Positions 1 through 9,711 of a DNA stretch of 64,000 nucleotides are shown piece after piece. The stretch spans positions 620,001-684,000 of the forward strand of contig JAHDVF020000899.1 of NCBI GenBank assembly GCA_022606425.2, in the 5' to 3' direction. A program made the translations under genes and the position numbers. The stretch comes from Lepidostoma basale. Its lineage: Eukaryota > Arthropoda > Insecta > Trichoptera > Lepidostomatidae. Position 1 is the first letter of the stretch, and each line of letters opens with the position of its first letter. Below the pieces are notes generated by a model. That model was given only the letters and a program-made list of their open reading frames with translations. It searched no databases and was not told where the DNA came from.

Positions 1-189
1 AATTTGTGTTGTAAATAAGTTCATTAGTTTATGAAATGTATATAAACTGTGTATTATGTATGGACGTAGCTGAAGTTATCGACTTATAATTTTGTATGTG
101 TCTTTAGAACTGGGTGTTATGTATATACACAGATATTAAATAAATAAATAATAATTAAAACTTGTTTTATTAAACAACAAACAGATGAT

Positions 190-640
190 GAAGGTTACTT
201 AGAAAAAGAAACTCCAATATGTCTAAAGAGAAAAGCCTATGATTCATACATACTGCCGGTGATGACTTATGGGATGGAGACTATGACCCTCACCAAGAGA
301 AATGTAGAGAGATTAAGAGTCACGCAGCGTTCCATGGAAAGACATATGCTCGGCGTCAGTCTCCGAGATAAAATCAAAAATGAGGAGATTAGACGCCGAC
401 CAAAAATAACGGACATCATGGAACGACTAGCGAGACTGAAGTGGCAGTGGGCGGGTCATGTGGCGAGACAAAGTGAGGATAGATGGACCCAGAAAATAAT
501 AAGGTGGAGACCATGGGAAAATAGGAGAAGGGTCGGCAGGCCGCAAAAAAGGTGGGCCGACGACATTGCGGAAAGGAAGGGAAGATACCTATGTCCAGCA
601 GTGGACCGATGAAGGCTGACGAAGAAGAAGAAGACTTAGA
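190..640 (+). mobile_element. LINE-B1: RTE-like non-LTR retrotransposon C-terminal fragment
   Basis: This is a 5'-truncated piece of an RTE/BovB-like pol gene. The open frame reads PICLKRKAYDSYILPVMTYG, then RLRVTQRSMERHMLG, DIMERLARLKWQWAGHVARQ and RRVGRPQKRW, the usual order after the reverse transcriptase domain. The stop is followed by a GAA-rich tail (about 618-633). No palm motif remains. A second copy lies at 50439-50818 on the minus strand. The family type is clear; the clade within RTE is inferred. Confidence 0.8.
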
Positions 641-721
641 AATAAAATTAGAACAAACAACAAATGAAAACCTGATGATGAGGAATCTTCGAACAAAATA
701 AACATGATTTAAATTAAACAA

Positions 722-930
722 TAACAACAAACCACCAGTGGTAGGAAAGGCAGGGAAGAATTGAAAGCCACACCACTAGACCCTGACACACCTCTCTAGC
801 TTCCACTACATTTATACATCGAATCATATACGCAGGTCGATTATTCCGACTTTTTACATGGCCAATTTGATCATGCCAAGTTTTCCTCGGTCACCCACGA
901 CTCCATACTCCATTCACACGGTTAAAGTAT
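722..930 (-). mobile_element. LINE-A3-like decayed 3' end
   Basis: Read on the minus strand this matches the LINE-A C-terminus, with many substitutions. The plus-strand start has the ACAACAAACCA arrangement of the (GTT)n-tailed A3 subgroup. No open frame survives. Confidence 0.55.
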
Positions 931-1095
931 ACTACCCTAACTTTTACCCTTCTAAATAAGCAGTATACATATTTATTTTTTCAGATAATGCTGGACGAAG
1001 AAATCACGTACACCGTCAACAAATATTTAAAAAAGAGGGTCCCACTGAGCGACACATATCTCCGCCATTTTTATTGTTTTTTTTTTTCAATATTC

Positions 1096-1156
1096 GAAAT
1101 TGTTTATAAATCTATTTTATGTATAGTTTACATATAATAGATTTATAAACAATTTC
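1096..1156. repeat. Short palindrome (hairpin of ~28 bp arms)
   Basis: GAAATTGTTTATAAATC at the left is the reverse complement of GATTTATAAACAATTTC at the right, and the pairing continues to a short loop near 1125-1130. It could be a MITE remnant or a foldback. I see no coding potential and cannot assign a family. Confidence 0.6.
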
Positions 1157-1302
1157 CAATACATTGAATACGTAAAATAAAGAATAATTCATATTTTTAA
1201 TGGCTGAATCAAAAAAAAATTATATTATGCCTATTTATTCGAGCGTCAGGGTGGTGTAACCCTTATAAAGTAAGTAAGTAAAAAGAACTTCATATTCTAT
1301 AA

Positions 1303-1830
1303 TTTATCCGCAATGGGTAAAATCCAATATTTGTCTACAAGAATTTGTATACATTCAAAATGTTGTGCAAAATAACTGGCCCAAGTTAAAGGCATAAAAA
1401 TTGGAGAGACATCTCTAGGCGTAATCTAGTACTGTATGATTTTCAGAGCCTTTCACAGTGCATTAATAAGGATTTTATATTTAATGCTTCCCAATTTTAA
1501 TAGATGACGCTAGTGTAGAGTGAACAAAAAATGTGAAGATAGGCCCAGCATTTTAGCATATATACAACTTCCAAAAAATTGTCAGACGTGGTGGTCATAA
1601 GAAAATGTGGAATGGGGAACGTTGTTAAACATAAAGCGATCGCTCAACCCAACCAATGACAGGTCATAAGTCCTGTAAGCGCCTGGGCCACCACATTCTG
1701 TTCCCAGAAAACAATTTACATATTCGTCTCTATTGAAATACAATTAATCCTTATAAAAAAAAAAAATTATCCGCAATGGGTAAAAAAAATCTACAAGAAT
1801 TTGTATACATTCAAAATGTTGTGAAAAAAA
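1303..1830 (-). repeat. R1 retroposon, tandem-junction copy
   Basis: R1 is a non-coding repeat seen at least seven times here. Landmarks are TGGATTGAGCGATCGC-type spacer sequence, the AACCCAACCAATGACAGG block near 1640-1665 and the AGATGACGCTAGTGTAGA block near 1502. The end sequence CCGCAATGGGTAAAA occurs at both 1308 and 1772, 464 bp apart, so one full unit plus the start of a second is present. The function is unknown. Confidence 0.65.
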
Positions 1831-2420
1831 ACTTCGTTATTTTCGATATTCCTTATTACAAGATTTTCACAATATTACTTATCTGGCGTTAAATATACTA
1901 CTAATGAAAAACGTTTTTTTCATTTCTAAGTGTGAAAAGTCTTACGTTTCCCCAAAGGCAGTCGGAGAGAAATTATTAATTTTATAATTGCTTTTGTCAC
2001 CATTTTAAAATGAGGTAATTATGAAACGACTCGAATCCAAATAAAAAACTTTAATTAAATAATTACTTCCCTCTTTTCTGTTTCCTTTCTTCCGGTTTCT
2101 GGGGGCAGATTCGGATTTTGAGTGACATTACTTAATGACTATTCTAAATTTAAATCGTGCGGGTTTAATAAAAACACTATTCAAATTTTTATTATTTTCT
2201 TATCTCAAAGAATAGTTCATTATTCTCGTTTAGAACAAATTTTTAAAATTATATTGTTGTCAAAATTGTCTAATAAACCTAACCAACTCATCATCACAAC
2301 TTATCTCTAAAGTTGTAAATTAGGGGTCCTAAAACTTTTTGCACAGTGCACCACTTTAAGATTTTAGACTTATTAAGATAATAATTAAGATAATTATTTT
2401 TTTACAACAATAGTACTCAG
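1831..2420. other. No gene; AT-rich, with a possible hAT end near 2322
   Basis: A 62-codon open stretch (2122-2310) has biased AT-rich composition and no recognisable domain. AGGGGTCCTAAAACTTTTTG at 2322-2341 resembles the outer end of hAT transposons (AGGGGTTCCCAAAC type). I saw no partner end or TSD. Confidence 0.35.
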
Positions 2421-2963
2421 GTCTAGTGCCAACCCTCATGTATGGAAGTGAAGCTTGGAGCTGGCAAAAGAAGGATGAAAGCAGGATAAACGCCGTAGAA
2501 ATGAGATCACTAATAAGAATGTGCGGGAAAACGTTGTATGATAGAATACCGAACGATGAAATAAGAAAGAAATGTAAGGCATATGACCGCATCATGAACA
2601 AAATTAAAAAAGGATCCCTGAGATGGTTTGGACATACGGAACGAATGGATGAGAGTAGAATGGTTAAAAAGTTGTACACAAGCAGCGTGAGTGGGAAAAG
2701 AAGCCGAGGACGACCGAGGAAAACATGGCATGACCAAGTTAATCAATTATTAAAAGGCGGCCACATTCGAAGTCGGAATAATCGACGTACGTGCATGGTA
2801 CGATGTATGAATGTAGAGGAAGCCCGAGAGGTATGCCAGGACAGGCCATTGTGGCGATCCATCCTCTCTGCCTACCTCTCCGGGGAAATGGCTTGATGGT
2901 TAGATAGTACTCACTTTAATGTGGTAAATTCGCTCACGCGTATAGTAACAAACCAAATATATA
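2421..2963 (+). mobile_element. LINE-A1: RTE-like C-terminal fragment, frame open
   Basis: The open frame to 2896 carries TLMYGSEAWSWQKKDESR, EMRSLIRMCGKTLYDRIPND, SLRWFGHTERMDESRM, RGRPRKTWHDQVNQLLKGGH and the A1 ending SAYLSGEMA. The stop TGA lies inside the terminal TTGATGGTTAG. The true start is lost because the copy is 5'-truncated before 2421. The tail is degraded to GGTTAGATAG, and the next copy begins tail-first at 2964. Confidence 0.85.
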
Positions 2964-3583
2964 AACTAACTAACTAACTAACTAACTAACCATCACGCCG
3001 TTTCCCCGCGGAGGGGTAGGCAAAGAGGGTGGACCGCCGCACTGTTCTATCCTGACATAACTCTCGCGCCTCTTCTACATTCACACATCATGACATGCAC
3101 ACTCGTCGATTGTTCCTATTTAGACTAATATCAAGGATTTACATCAATGATATTACAATTTATTTTACAATCTTCAATGTGAGCAGAAAATAGCTCATTA
3201 TTATGAAGAAGGAATCTGGTCGTGTCCAGGCTTGAACCCATGTCCCCTGTATCAGGAGCCAAGCGTTTTATCCCCTAGACCACCACCCGGTTATTTATAA
3301 TATATTTATAATATATAATTGATTGATTTGGTCACGCCATGTCTTCCTTGGCTTTCCTCGACCTCTTTTTCCATTTACACTACTTGTATATATATATTTA
3401 ATCTTAGAGACAATATCTTCATTTTATTTATCAAGCATTCCTCCACCTTACATTATTTTCTTACTTCATCATTAGATATTCTATTGATTGATGACTTATT
3501 CTTCGTATTGACCTCATTTCTACGGCATTTATCCTACTTTCATTCTTCTTCTGCCAACCCCAAGCTTCACTTCGATACATAAA
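2964..3583 (-). mobile_element. LINE-A1 copy, interrupted by a SINE
   Basis: A (CTAA)n run at 2964-2990 is the reversed LINE-A tail. C-terminal sequence follows up to about 3125 and resumes at about 3312 (TTGATTGATTTGGTCACGCC) through to the TLMYGSEAW region near 3580. The gap holds the tRNA-like element S3. The frame is broken by several stops. The copy is tail-to-tail with the LINE-A1 ending at 2963. Confidence 0.75.
3126..3311 (-). mobile_element. S3: tRNA-derived SINE inserted in LINE-A1
   Basis: On the minus strand an A-box match TGGTCTAGGGG (near 3280-3290) is followed about 35-40 bases later by a B-box match GGTTCAAGCC (near 3228-3237). That is the spacing of a tRNA-type pol III promoter. 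An AT-rich body follows. It splits the surrounding LINE-A copy. The sequence does not look able to fold as a functional tRNA (no intact acceptor or CCA context), so I call it a SINE head. Confidence 0.6.
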
Positions 3584-3639
3584 AGTCGACACCTAGACAT
3601 GAAACATTCATATTACTATACTTTCTATTATTCTTATTC

Positions 3640-3755
3640 TTCTGTTGCCGTGTCAGGTCCTATCAACGTTGGCGATCACTGCAGCGAAAGCATCTTTGTC
3701 CTGCGCCATATGGAACAAGTTCTCAACTCTTCTCATTCCTGTCAAATCACCAGAC
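3640..3755 (-). mobile_element. LINE-C 3' end fragment
   Basis: On the minus strand the sequence encodes a degraded match to the C-terminus shared with 15008-15460 (RRVENLF..AQDKDAF..VIANV). It ends in a short GAA-rich tail on the left side. It is too short for a frame-level description. Confidence 0.5.
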
Positions 3756-4230
3756 TTCTTGTAAGCGTCCACGTCTGTTTTTTGCATCTAATAATAAATT
3801 TAAAAAAATAAATTGTCGCTTCGGCCCTGATAAGTAAGTAGGCACCTGGGTTACATGGGTAGGTACTGCTCCTTAAAATTACCAAGCATTCAGAACCCTT
3901 AGAATCAACAGCAAATGAAACAAATGTCATTTGGTAGGGAAAATAAATAATTTCCATTAACGGAATATTCGTTTGAGTTAGAATTATGTGTATTTTCAGT
4001 AATTGAAATCGAGTCGAAACAAAGCGGATATGTTTTTTTCGATTAGAGATGGGACGGCTCGCATTGTTCCGCCACCGAGGCCCGTCCCTAGTGGAGGAGT
4101 ACCTACTTCGTTATTTTAAAAGTTACAATGGAAACCAGAGATGTGTTTTTATTGTTTTTAAAATTTTAAATCTCACCATAGAAAATATTCGCTTTATATA
4201 AAAAGGCATGTGAAAATTATTTGTTAAAAA
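3756..4230. other. No gene recognised
   Basis: AT-rich sequence with scattered stops on all frames. I see no element ends, RNA gene or long repeat. Confidence 0.4.
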
Positions 4231-4500
4231 ACTATCTAACTAACTAACCATCACGCCGTCTCTCCAAAGGAGTAGGCAGAAATAATGGACTGCCGCACTT
4301 TTCTTTCCTGACATATTTCTCTCGCTTCCTTAACATTCATACATTGTGTCATGCACGCGCGTCGATTTCTCTGACTTCTCACAAGGCCGACATTCAATAT
4401 TTGATTTATATGCATATAATTTTTTACCATTTTTTCTTCATTCATTCTTTCCATATGCCCAAACCATCTTAATGATCCTTTCATTATTTTGTTCACAACA
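4231..4500 (-). mobile_element. LINE-A2 3' fragment
   Basis: (CTAA)n tail at 4231-4250, then the A2-type ending. On the minus strand 4251-4496 reads KGSLRWFGHMERMNEEKM, NQILNVGLVRSQRNRRAC and a degraded SAYSFGETA terminus. Part of the basic linker is deleted. The copy ends at the NKIMKGSL region, so it is strongly 5'-truncated. Confidence 0.8.
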
Positions 4501-5149
4501 CCATCATGACCATCGTGACCAGAGTGGTTTCCCGTTACCTTCTCTGGTGGATTTTTCTGTCAGGGTTACCTTCCCTTAGCTGGTTGGATCTGGTTTGGAG
4601 GCGCCAGAAACTCGCCTTTCATCCCCTCGTTATCTGCTGTGATCACACGGTTATGAGTGTGACCCCATTGCCCGGGGTTCGCGACAGGGACGCTAACGAG
4701 TTGGACTAGTCAGTAGTGTTGCCGGTGGAATGCAACTGGGCGTTTCGCAGCATTTTATAGAATCACCCTCCAGCAAGATGTGATTCGCCGCGACCCTACT
4801 GACAATTCGAACTCCCACAAAAGGAGTAACACATATAAGGAGTAATAATACAATTGTAGTCATATTCTACATTAATTTTACATTTATAATCAAATTAAAA
4901 TACAATATCACGTCACGAATACTCTGGCGTTTTTTATAATTGTGTTAACTATGCAGTAACTTCACGGATTCCAATACTGATATGGCGGTACATACGGCCC
5001 CACAAATCTTCATATTGCGAAAATTGTTTACGGTTCTTACAGCCTGGTAAATACTTATAATGTAGTTGGGATAACACAAATTATATTAAAACGCCCTCAG
5101 AGTATCAGAAATTAAGAAATTTACGAACATATATCAGGCAAGACATTGC
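4501..5149. other. Unassigned stretch, GC-richer at 4505-4800
   Basis: The first 300 bases are GC-richer than their surroundings. Frames on both strands are short and overlapping and match nothing I know. They could be part of an older transposon. The rest is AT-rich with no features seen. Confidence 0.3.
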
Positions 5150-5510
5150 TTTACCGAATAAGGTATGAAAGAATAAAGGAAATATGCGAAGTCAAAGATT
5201 TCATTAGGTGGATTCGCTCACATTGTGGTGCACGATCAACCCCAAGATAGACGAGACGACCCCCGGGCAGACCACCAAAAAGATGAATAGACAGCTTCGA
5301 CCTCGCAGGAGGGCAAACCCTTTTGCGAAACAGTCTACAAGTCCTGAATATTTTTTTTCCTAAAGGCCTTGACAGCGCCTAATTGATAATGCTCTGGCTG
5401 ATCTGGCTAGGTTGGGCGAATCGGACTGCTGGAAACAAAATGCGCAGGATCGAGGAGCTTAGATGAAAATCATTAAGGAGGCTAAAACTCAAGTTGTATG
5501 GCCATAGGAA
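5150..5510 (+). mobile_element. RTE-like LINE C-terminal fragment (decayed)
   Basis: The sequence reads, with frameshifts, RYERIKEICEVKDFIRWIR, RRPPGRPPKR and then LADLARLGESDCWKQNAQDR. This order (basic RRPPGRPPKR block, then an AQDR motif) is the usual RTE-type C-terminus. Several stops and a gap near 5345-5370 show it is dead. Confidence 0.55.
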
Positions 5511-6050
5511 GTAAGTAACAGTTACCATTAAAAACCAAATACTTAGAAAATGCTTCATAAAACGTGTTTCAATGTACGAGTATATATAAGTGGTCGCATA
5601 AGGGTCTTTGAAGTTTCATAGTTAATAAAAGTGAGTAACAAATTATGAGAATGTCCAGGATATCATAAAAACCTGTAAAAGGAAACATGAAACTTGTCCA
5701 ACTAATTAGAAAACTCATCTTTTACGAGTAATATCATAAGAGTGCTGTAATTATTTGTAGCAGGTGTTTCTGGGAAATATTTGTTGGAAAACTTTCTGAT
5801 TCATCGACTTTCAATACGTGCCCGGCTTAGCAGGGGGTGGGGGCGCTGCGGGGGCGGGGAGGACCCGAGGGGGTCGCGAGAGACAGCGAAAACGAAGTAT
5901 GAATTGATAGAAAAAATGGCGAATGAGAGCGACTCAGGTGGACGACTGTAATAGGAAAAGTAATGAAAATATTGCCAAGACAACGGAAAGTTATATCACG
6001 ACACCAGTGGGGCACGGCCTGATTCAACCCTCCACAATATATATTTTTTG
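5511..6050. other. No gene; GC-rich patch at 5815-5880
   Basis: The patch is a G-run-rich segment (several GGGGG and GGGGGC stretches) in AT-rich DNA and could form G-quadruplexes. Overlapping frames there are compositional artefacts. I see nothing else. Confidence 0.35.
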
Positions 6051-6055
6051 TTGTT

Positions 6056-6240
6056 GAATCAATCTCACATCATCACAGCGCCAAATCGATGTAAAGGGTG
6101 TAGCTATCATATTGTTTCTCGTGACATGTGATAGGTAGCTATTCTATCGCAATTTTATTCTCACGTGAATTTTGCAACAGATCAAAGGCAGTGTGACAAT
6201 CACACTACCATCGCTGGGAATTGAACCCGGGACCTTTGGG
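6056..6240 (-). mobile_element. S2: tRNA-derived SINE, left copy of a head-to-head pair
   Basis: Minus-strand B-box GGTTCAATTCC lies near 6216-6228. The body contains CACGTGAGAATAAAATTGCG-like sequence, and the 3' end is ACCCTTTACATCGATTTGG..GCTGTGATGATG. That 3' end is shared with LINE-M (see 9712-10345). Copies also lie at 6241, 28947 and 41632. Confidence 0.65.
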
Positions 6241-6415
6241 TGGTTTCGATTCCTGGCGTTGGCAGTGCGATTGTAACACTGTCATTAGTCTGGTGAAGAG
6301 TCACGTGACAATAAAATGGCGATATATTAGCTACCCAGAATAAATACAGTCACGAGAATAAATATGATAGCCATACCCTTTTCATCGATTTGGCTCGCGC
6401 TGTAATGATGTAGAG
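6241..6415 (+). mobile_element. S2: tRNA-derived SINE, right copy of the pair
   Basis: It starts at the B-box region (GGTTTCGATTCCTGGCG) directly against the minus-strand copy. It continues through GGCAGTGCGATTGTAACACT, the CACGTGACAATAAAATGGCG block and the terminal ATCGATTTGGCTCGCGCTGT. Together with 6056-6240 it forms an inverted repeat of about 170 bp arms. Confidence 0.65.
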
Positions 6416-6423
6416 AGCGATTT

Positions 6424-6966
6424 AACAACTAACTAACTAACTAACTAACCATCACTCCGTTTCCCCAGAGGAGTAGGCATAGAGGACGGATCGCCACATT
6501 GTTCTATCCATGCATAATTCTCGCGCCTCTTCTACATTCACACATGATCGTGACATCCACGCTTGTCGATTGTTCCTAATTCTTACATGGCCGCTTTTAA
6601 GTAATTGATTAATTTGGTCATGCCATGTGTTCCTTGGCTTTCCTCGACTTCTTTTCCCATTCACATTACTTGCATATATATTTTTAATCATTCTTCCTTC
6701 ATCCATTTGTTCCATATGTCCAAATTATCATAGTGACCCTTTCTTAATTATATTTATCACGTATTCATCCGTCTTACATTCCTTTCTTACTTCATTATTA
6801 AATATTCTATCACACATTATTTTTACGCACATTCTTCTTAGTGACCTCATTTCTACGGCATTTATCCTACTATCAACCTTCTTCTGCCAACTCCAAGCTT
6901 CACTTCCATACATTACGGTCGGGACTAACACTCCATTGTGCACTGCCATCTTTGCTTCAGTCGAAA
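6424..6966 (-). mobile_element. LINE-A1 fragment
   Basis: (CTAA)n tail at 6427-6448, then C-terminal coding sequence up to the MAVHNGVLVPTVMYGSEAW region (to 6949). Two minus-strand frames (6452-6715 and 6728-6949) belong to one interrupted ORF. Motifs include EMRSLRRMCVKIMCDRIFN and RSRGKPRNTWHDQINQLL. Confidence 0.8.
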
Positions 6967-7138
6967 TATTTCACAAAATAATAATAATAATGATATGTAT
7001 ATTTTGTGTGTCACTTAGGTAAATGGCTTCGACCAGTTTCGGCAGCTCGTTGCCATCTACTGGACGAGAAAAAAATTAAAATGTAAAGGAACTAAAAAAT
7101 ATTTATATTTGCATTAAAGTTATTGAAATAACAGTTAT

Positions 7139-7450
7139 TATTATTATTATTTTGTTGAAAAAACTCCTTACATCAAATCGATGTAAAGGGTGAAAAAAAA
7201 GAATATCAAAAAAAATATACATAGAACCTTATGAATAGAAATATGCCAGTTATTTCCTTGCTGCCTTTATCGTAAGGGTATTCACGAATTCGGCATAATT
7301 GCATCCAAATAGGGTCTATCTCTTTTGCAACCTCATTTAAAAGACGAATCGCTTTCAATACAGGAGAACTTCGAAGGGCCTCTGTGCGGCAATTTGGGGC
7401 ATAAAATAATATATGCCCCCTTACTCTGCTATAACTATATACATGCATGA
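7139..7450 (-). mobile_element. LINE-M 3' fragment
   Basis: On the minus strand the frame reads SYSRVRGHILFYAPNCRTEA, LRSSPVLKAIRLLNEVAKEI, then the 3' UTR and an (AAT)n tail at 7139-7152. LINE-M resembles I/CR1-group elements, which often end in short tandem repeats. Compare 9712-10345 and 62113-62612. Confidence 0.75.
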
Positions 7451-7904
7451 CAGATATTTAAAAGAGCGCGTAAGTGTCTGAGTGCGTTTTGTATGATGGC
7501 CGACAGAATAAGGTTATCAATCTCAGAAAGTTGTCCGCAGAGTTCTCCGATGCGCTTGAGCATACTCGTATACTCGTACATGTGGGGTACGGATGGCACG
7601 AAAGTTTAATATTTCAATATTTTTTGGTTTTTGTCCCATTTCGTTTTACTTGCCACCGCTGGTTGTTTCACAATATAAAACCCCTTGTTCTGGGTTCATG
7701 GGGAAAGTTTCCAAAGTCATCGAAGGTGAGAAACAAAATTAAAATTTATTCAAAGAGATAAACTTTTTGAAATTGAAAATAAAGCCTATTTTTTAAGCAA
7801 AATTCGAAGCTTGTTTTTGGAGTAAATAGGCAACTTTTAGTGACGTAGAACAGAAAAAAATATTTCAAAAACATTCTAGATTATACGAGTACTTAGGAAA
7901 TTTA
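7451..7904. other. No gene recognised
   Basis: A 95-codon open stretch (7474-7761, +) has no recognisable motif and no sign of splice or start context. I would not call it a gene. Confidence 0.35.
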
Positions 7905-7920
7905 CAATAACTTTGTTTAA

Positions 7921-7954
7921 TCATGCTTCGGAGGGTACCTCCATCTTCAGGTGT
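7921..7954 (-). ncRNA. Hammerhead-like motif, decayed
   Basis: Minus strand: ACAC, CTGAAGA, extra T, helix II GGAGG/CCTCC, then GAAGC in place of GAAAC. The core substitution and a lost cleavage triplet (ATGATT) suggest it is inactive. The plus-strand half copy at 7967-7986 keeps CCTCCGAAACATGTCGTGT. Confidence 0.5.
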
Positions 7955-8042
7955 AAAAATATTATATCCTCCGAAACATGTCGTGTTTTTTAATATATTT
8001 TTAATAGTTAGTAGATTAAACAAAGTTATTTTCAAATATTTT

Positions 8043-8205
8043 GAATGTTTACAAATACTTGTAACGAATACTGGATTTTACCCATTGCGGGTTATCATTT
8101 TTAAGGATTCATTGTATCTCAATATAGACGAAGATGCAAATTGGAAACAGAATATGGTGGTCAAGGCGTTTACAGGACTTATGACCTGTCATTGGTTGGG
8201 TTAAG
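8043..8205 (+). repeat. R1 retroposon fragment
   Basis: It runs from TTTACAAATACTTGTAACGA through ACCCATTGCGGG to TTGTATCTCAATATAGACGA and the TGACCTGTCATTGGTTGGG block. The internal order joins the unit's end to its start, the same junction seen at 1767. It interrupts the foldback at 7905-8300. Confidence 0.6.
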
Positions 8206-8571
8206 CGCACAAAGTTATTTTCAATTTTCTAAGTATATTACTATGGAATTCCACAGTGTTAATTGTCTTAGCGTTCAATAAGTTATTTCTAGATGAGTTC
8301 CGGAGTAAATTACATCTCAATAGCAGAATACGTTATTTTGTTTCTAAATGAAAAATTAATATAATATGTGTTTTTCTTAATTTAAATAATGTTTTCCGTT
8401 ATATCTGTTTACAGAAAGCAATACATGTTCTTTATCTTCGCTGTTCTAAATCAGAACACCATGTGACTTTTATTGACCTCACTCCATCCGCTATTTTTGA
8501 AACTATTTAATAATAATGTAGACGTTCAGAGATTGACCTTTGCTTTCTATTAACACAAAACTTTAGACAAC

Positions 8572-8630
8572 AGGTTCGCAACCTTTTCTGGACCACTATC
8601 CCCCTTACAAGAAAAAGAATTTTGAACGTC
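8572..8630 (+). mobile_element. hAT-like terminal remnant
   Basis: CAGGTTCGCAACCTTTTCTG followed by GACCACTATCCCCC resembles the 5' end of a common hAT group (CAG.GGTTC.CAACCTTTT). No second end or TSD was found, and only this piece remains. Confidence 0.35.
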
Positions 8631-8644
8631 CCCTCTTCCATAAG

Positions 8645-8860
8645 GGTTAAAACTTACTAATTTACTACCCATCACGCCGTCTCCGAAGGGGTAAACAGAA
8701 ATAATGGACTGCCACATTTTTCTTTCCTGACATACTTCTCTCATTTCCCAACATTCATACATCGTGTTATGCATGCACGTCGATTTCTTCGACTCTTCAC
8801 GTGGCCGACATTCAATATTTGATTTATTTGATCGTGCCACGTTTTCACTGTCAATAGACA
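8645..8860 (-). mobile_element. LINE-A2 3' fragment
   Basis: Minus-strand ending with the TTCG-loop hairpin (CCGAAGGGG on the plus strand near 8681). It continues through the C-terminus to the NQILN region, where homology stops near 8855. The tail is degraded to TTACTAATTTACTA. Confidence 0.7.
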
Positions 8861-8884
8861 GCTTACTGATACTCCGCTCATTTT

Positions 8885-9195
8885 GACATTTATCATTGGG
8901 TATTCCACGTATCCGAGAAAGATTGTCCTTCATGGTTGTGGGTCCTCATTTGGCTTTACAACCAATCTTGGTTCCACACTATCTGGGTTTGAGAAGGGAA
9001 GTGGAGCCGCCACCGTCTCCGGATGGTCTCTCCTTTCGTCTCCTGCTCCTCTCAACGGCGTCGTCTCTGGGTACCTTCAGATGCTATCATTCTCCACTTA
9101 GGTCTGTCTCTAGCAATCTTTTCCCAGCATTCAATATTGATGTTAGTCATTTGAAGGTTCGCTTTTAAGGAGTCTTTGAAGAGTTTCTTCTCACC
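8885..9195 (-). mobile_element. LINE-Z fragment (RTE-like with zinc-finger C-terminus), decayed
   Basis: On the minus strand it reads KLFKDSLKANLQMTNINIEC, WEKIARDRPKWR, then a degraded basic/acidic region and the remains of the terminal zinc-finger region. It is the same family as 35098-35460 and 55290-55740, which keep the C2H2 residues. Frameshifts and lost cysteines make this copy dead. Confidence 0.6.
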
Positions 9196-9242
9196 TTCAT
9201 GTGAACAATTCTTTTAATTTCAACTTTGCGTATCAATAAATT

Positions 9243-9700
9243 GATATGGATAGTGCATTCCTCTTGGGCATGCTGGGGATCAATAGTTTGCAGATAAGAA
9301 GAGATGGGTGCACACTTACCCATTTCTTCAGACTTATCAGGGGATTCTTTGAGAACTCCGCTATCTTGGAGGCTATCCATCTTTATGTTCCAGATGGTTA
9401 TCTTCGACAGCGTCAGCACATACTGTTTTATCTCCCAGCATGCAGAATCAACCTGCCTCTGATGTTGCCGATGGGGAGAGCAATCAAACTGCTGAACATG
9501 ATCGCTTCGTAGAATGACGTCTTTCATATTTGTGAAAGTACGTTCAGAAGACAAATACTTTTGACTTTGGAGAGTACCTTGTATTCCTAATGTTGAATCA
9601 TCTCTCATGCGTTCCTGGTTTACCTGTTCTCAATAGATGCATTAAACTATAATTGTTGTTTGTAATATATTTTGAGAAAATAAACTGATTTGATTTGGTA
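9243..9700 (+). mobile_element. LINE-L: CR1/Jockey-group C-terminal fragment
   Basis: Frame: FLLGMLGINSLQIRRDGC, LTHFFRLIRGFFENSA, then RQRQHILFYLPACRINLP and the downstream ESTFRRQILL region. The 3' end is AATAAACTGATTTGATTTG. This RRR..HFF.L..G and LFY.P..R pattern is typical of the region after the reverse transcriptase in CR1/Jockey-type LINEs. The frame is broken once near 9510. Confidence 0.7.
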
Positions 9701-9711
9701 TAAATTTTATG

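Larger units (their letters stand above)
7905..8300. repeat. Foldback repeat with hammerhead-like motifs
   Basis: Outer arms pair AATAACTTTGTTTAATC (7910) with GATTAAACAAAGTTATTTT (8016). Inside lie a minus-strand motif (7921-7954) and the 3' half of a plus-strand one (7967-7986). The right side, including GGAATTCCACAGTGTTAATT (8247), matches the reversed left end of the repeat at 39330. An R1 copy is inserted at 8043-8205. Confidence 0.6.

Noticed and set aside
4506..4709. 67-codon plus-strand frame in a GC-richer patch
   Set aside because: Several overlapping frames exist and none resembles a known protein; probably part of an unidentified repeat.
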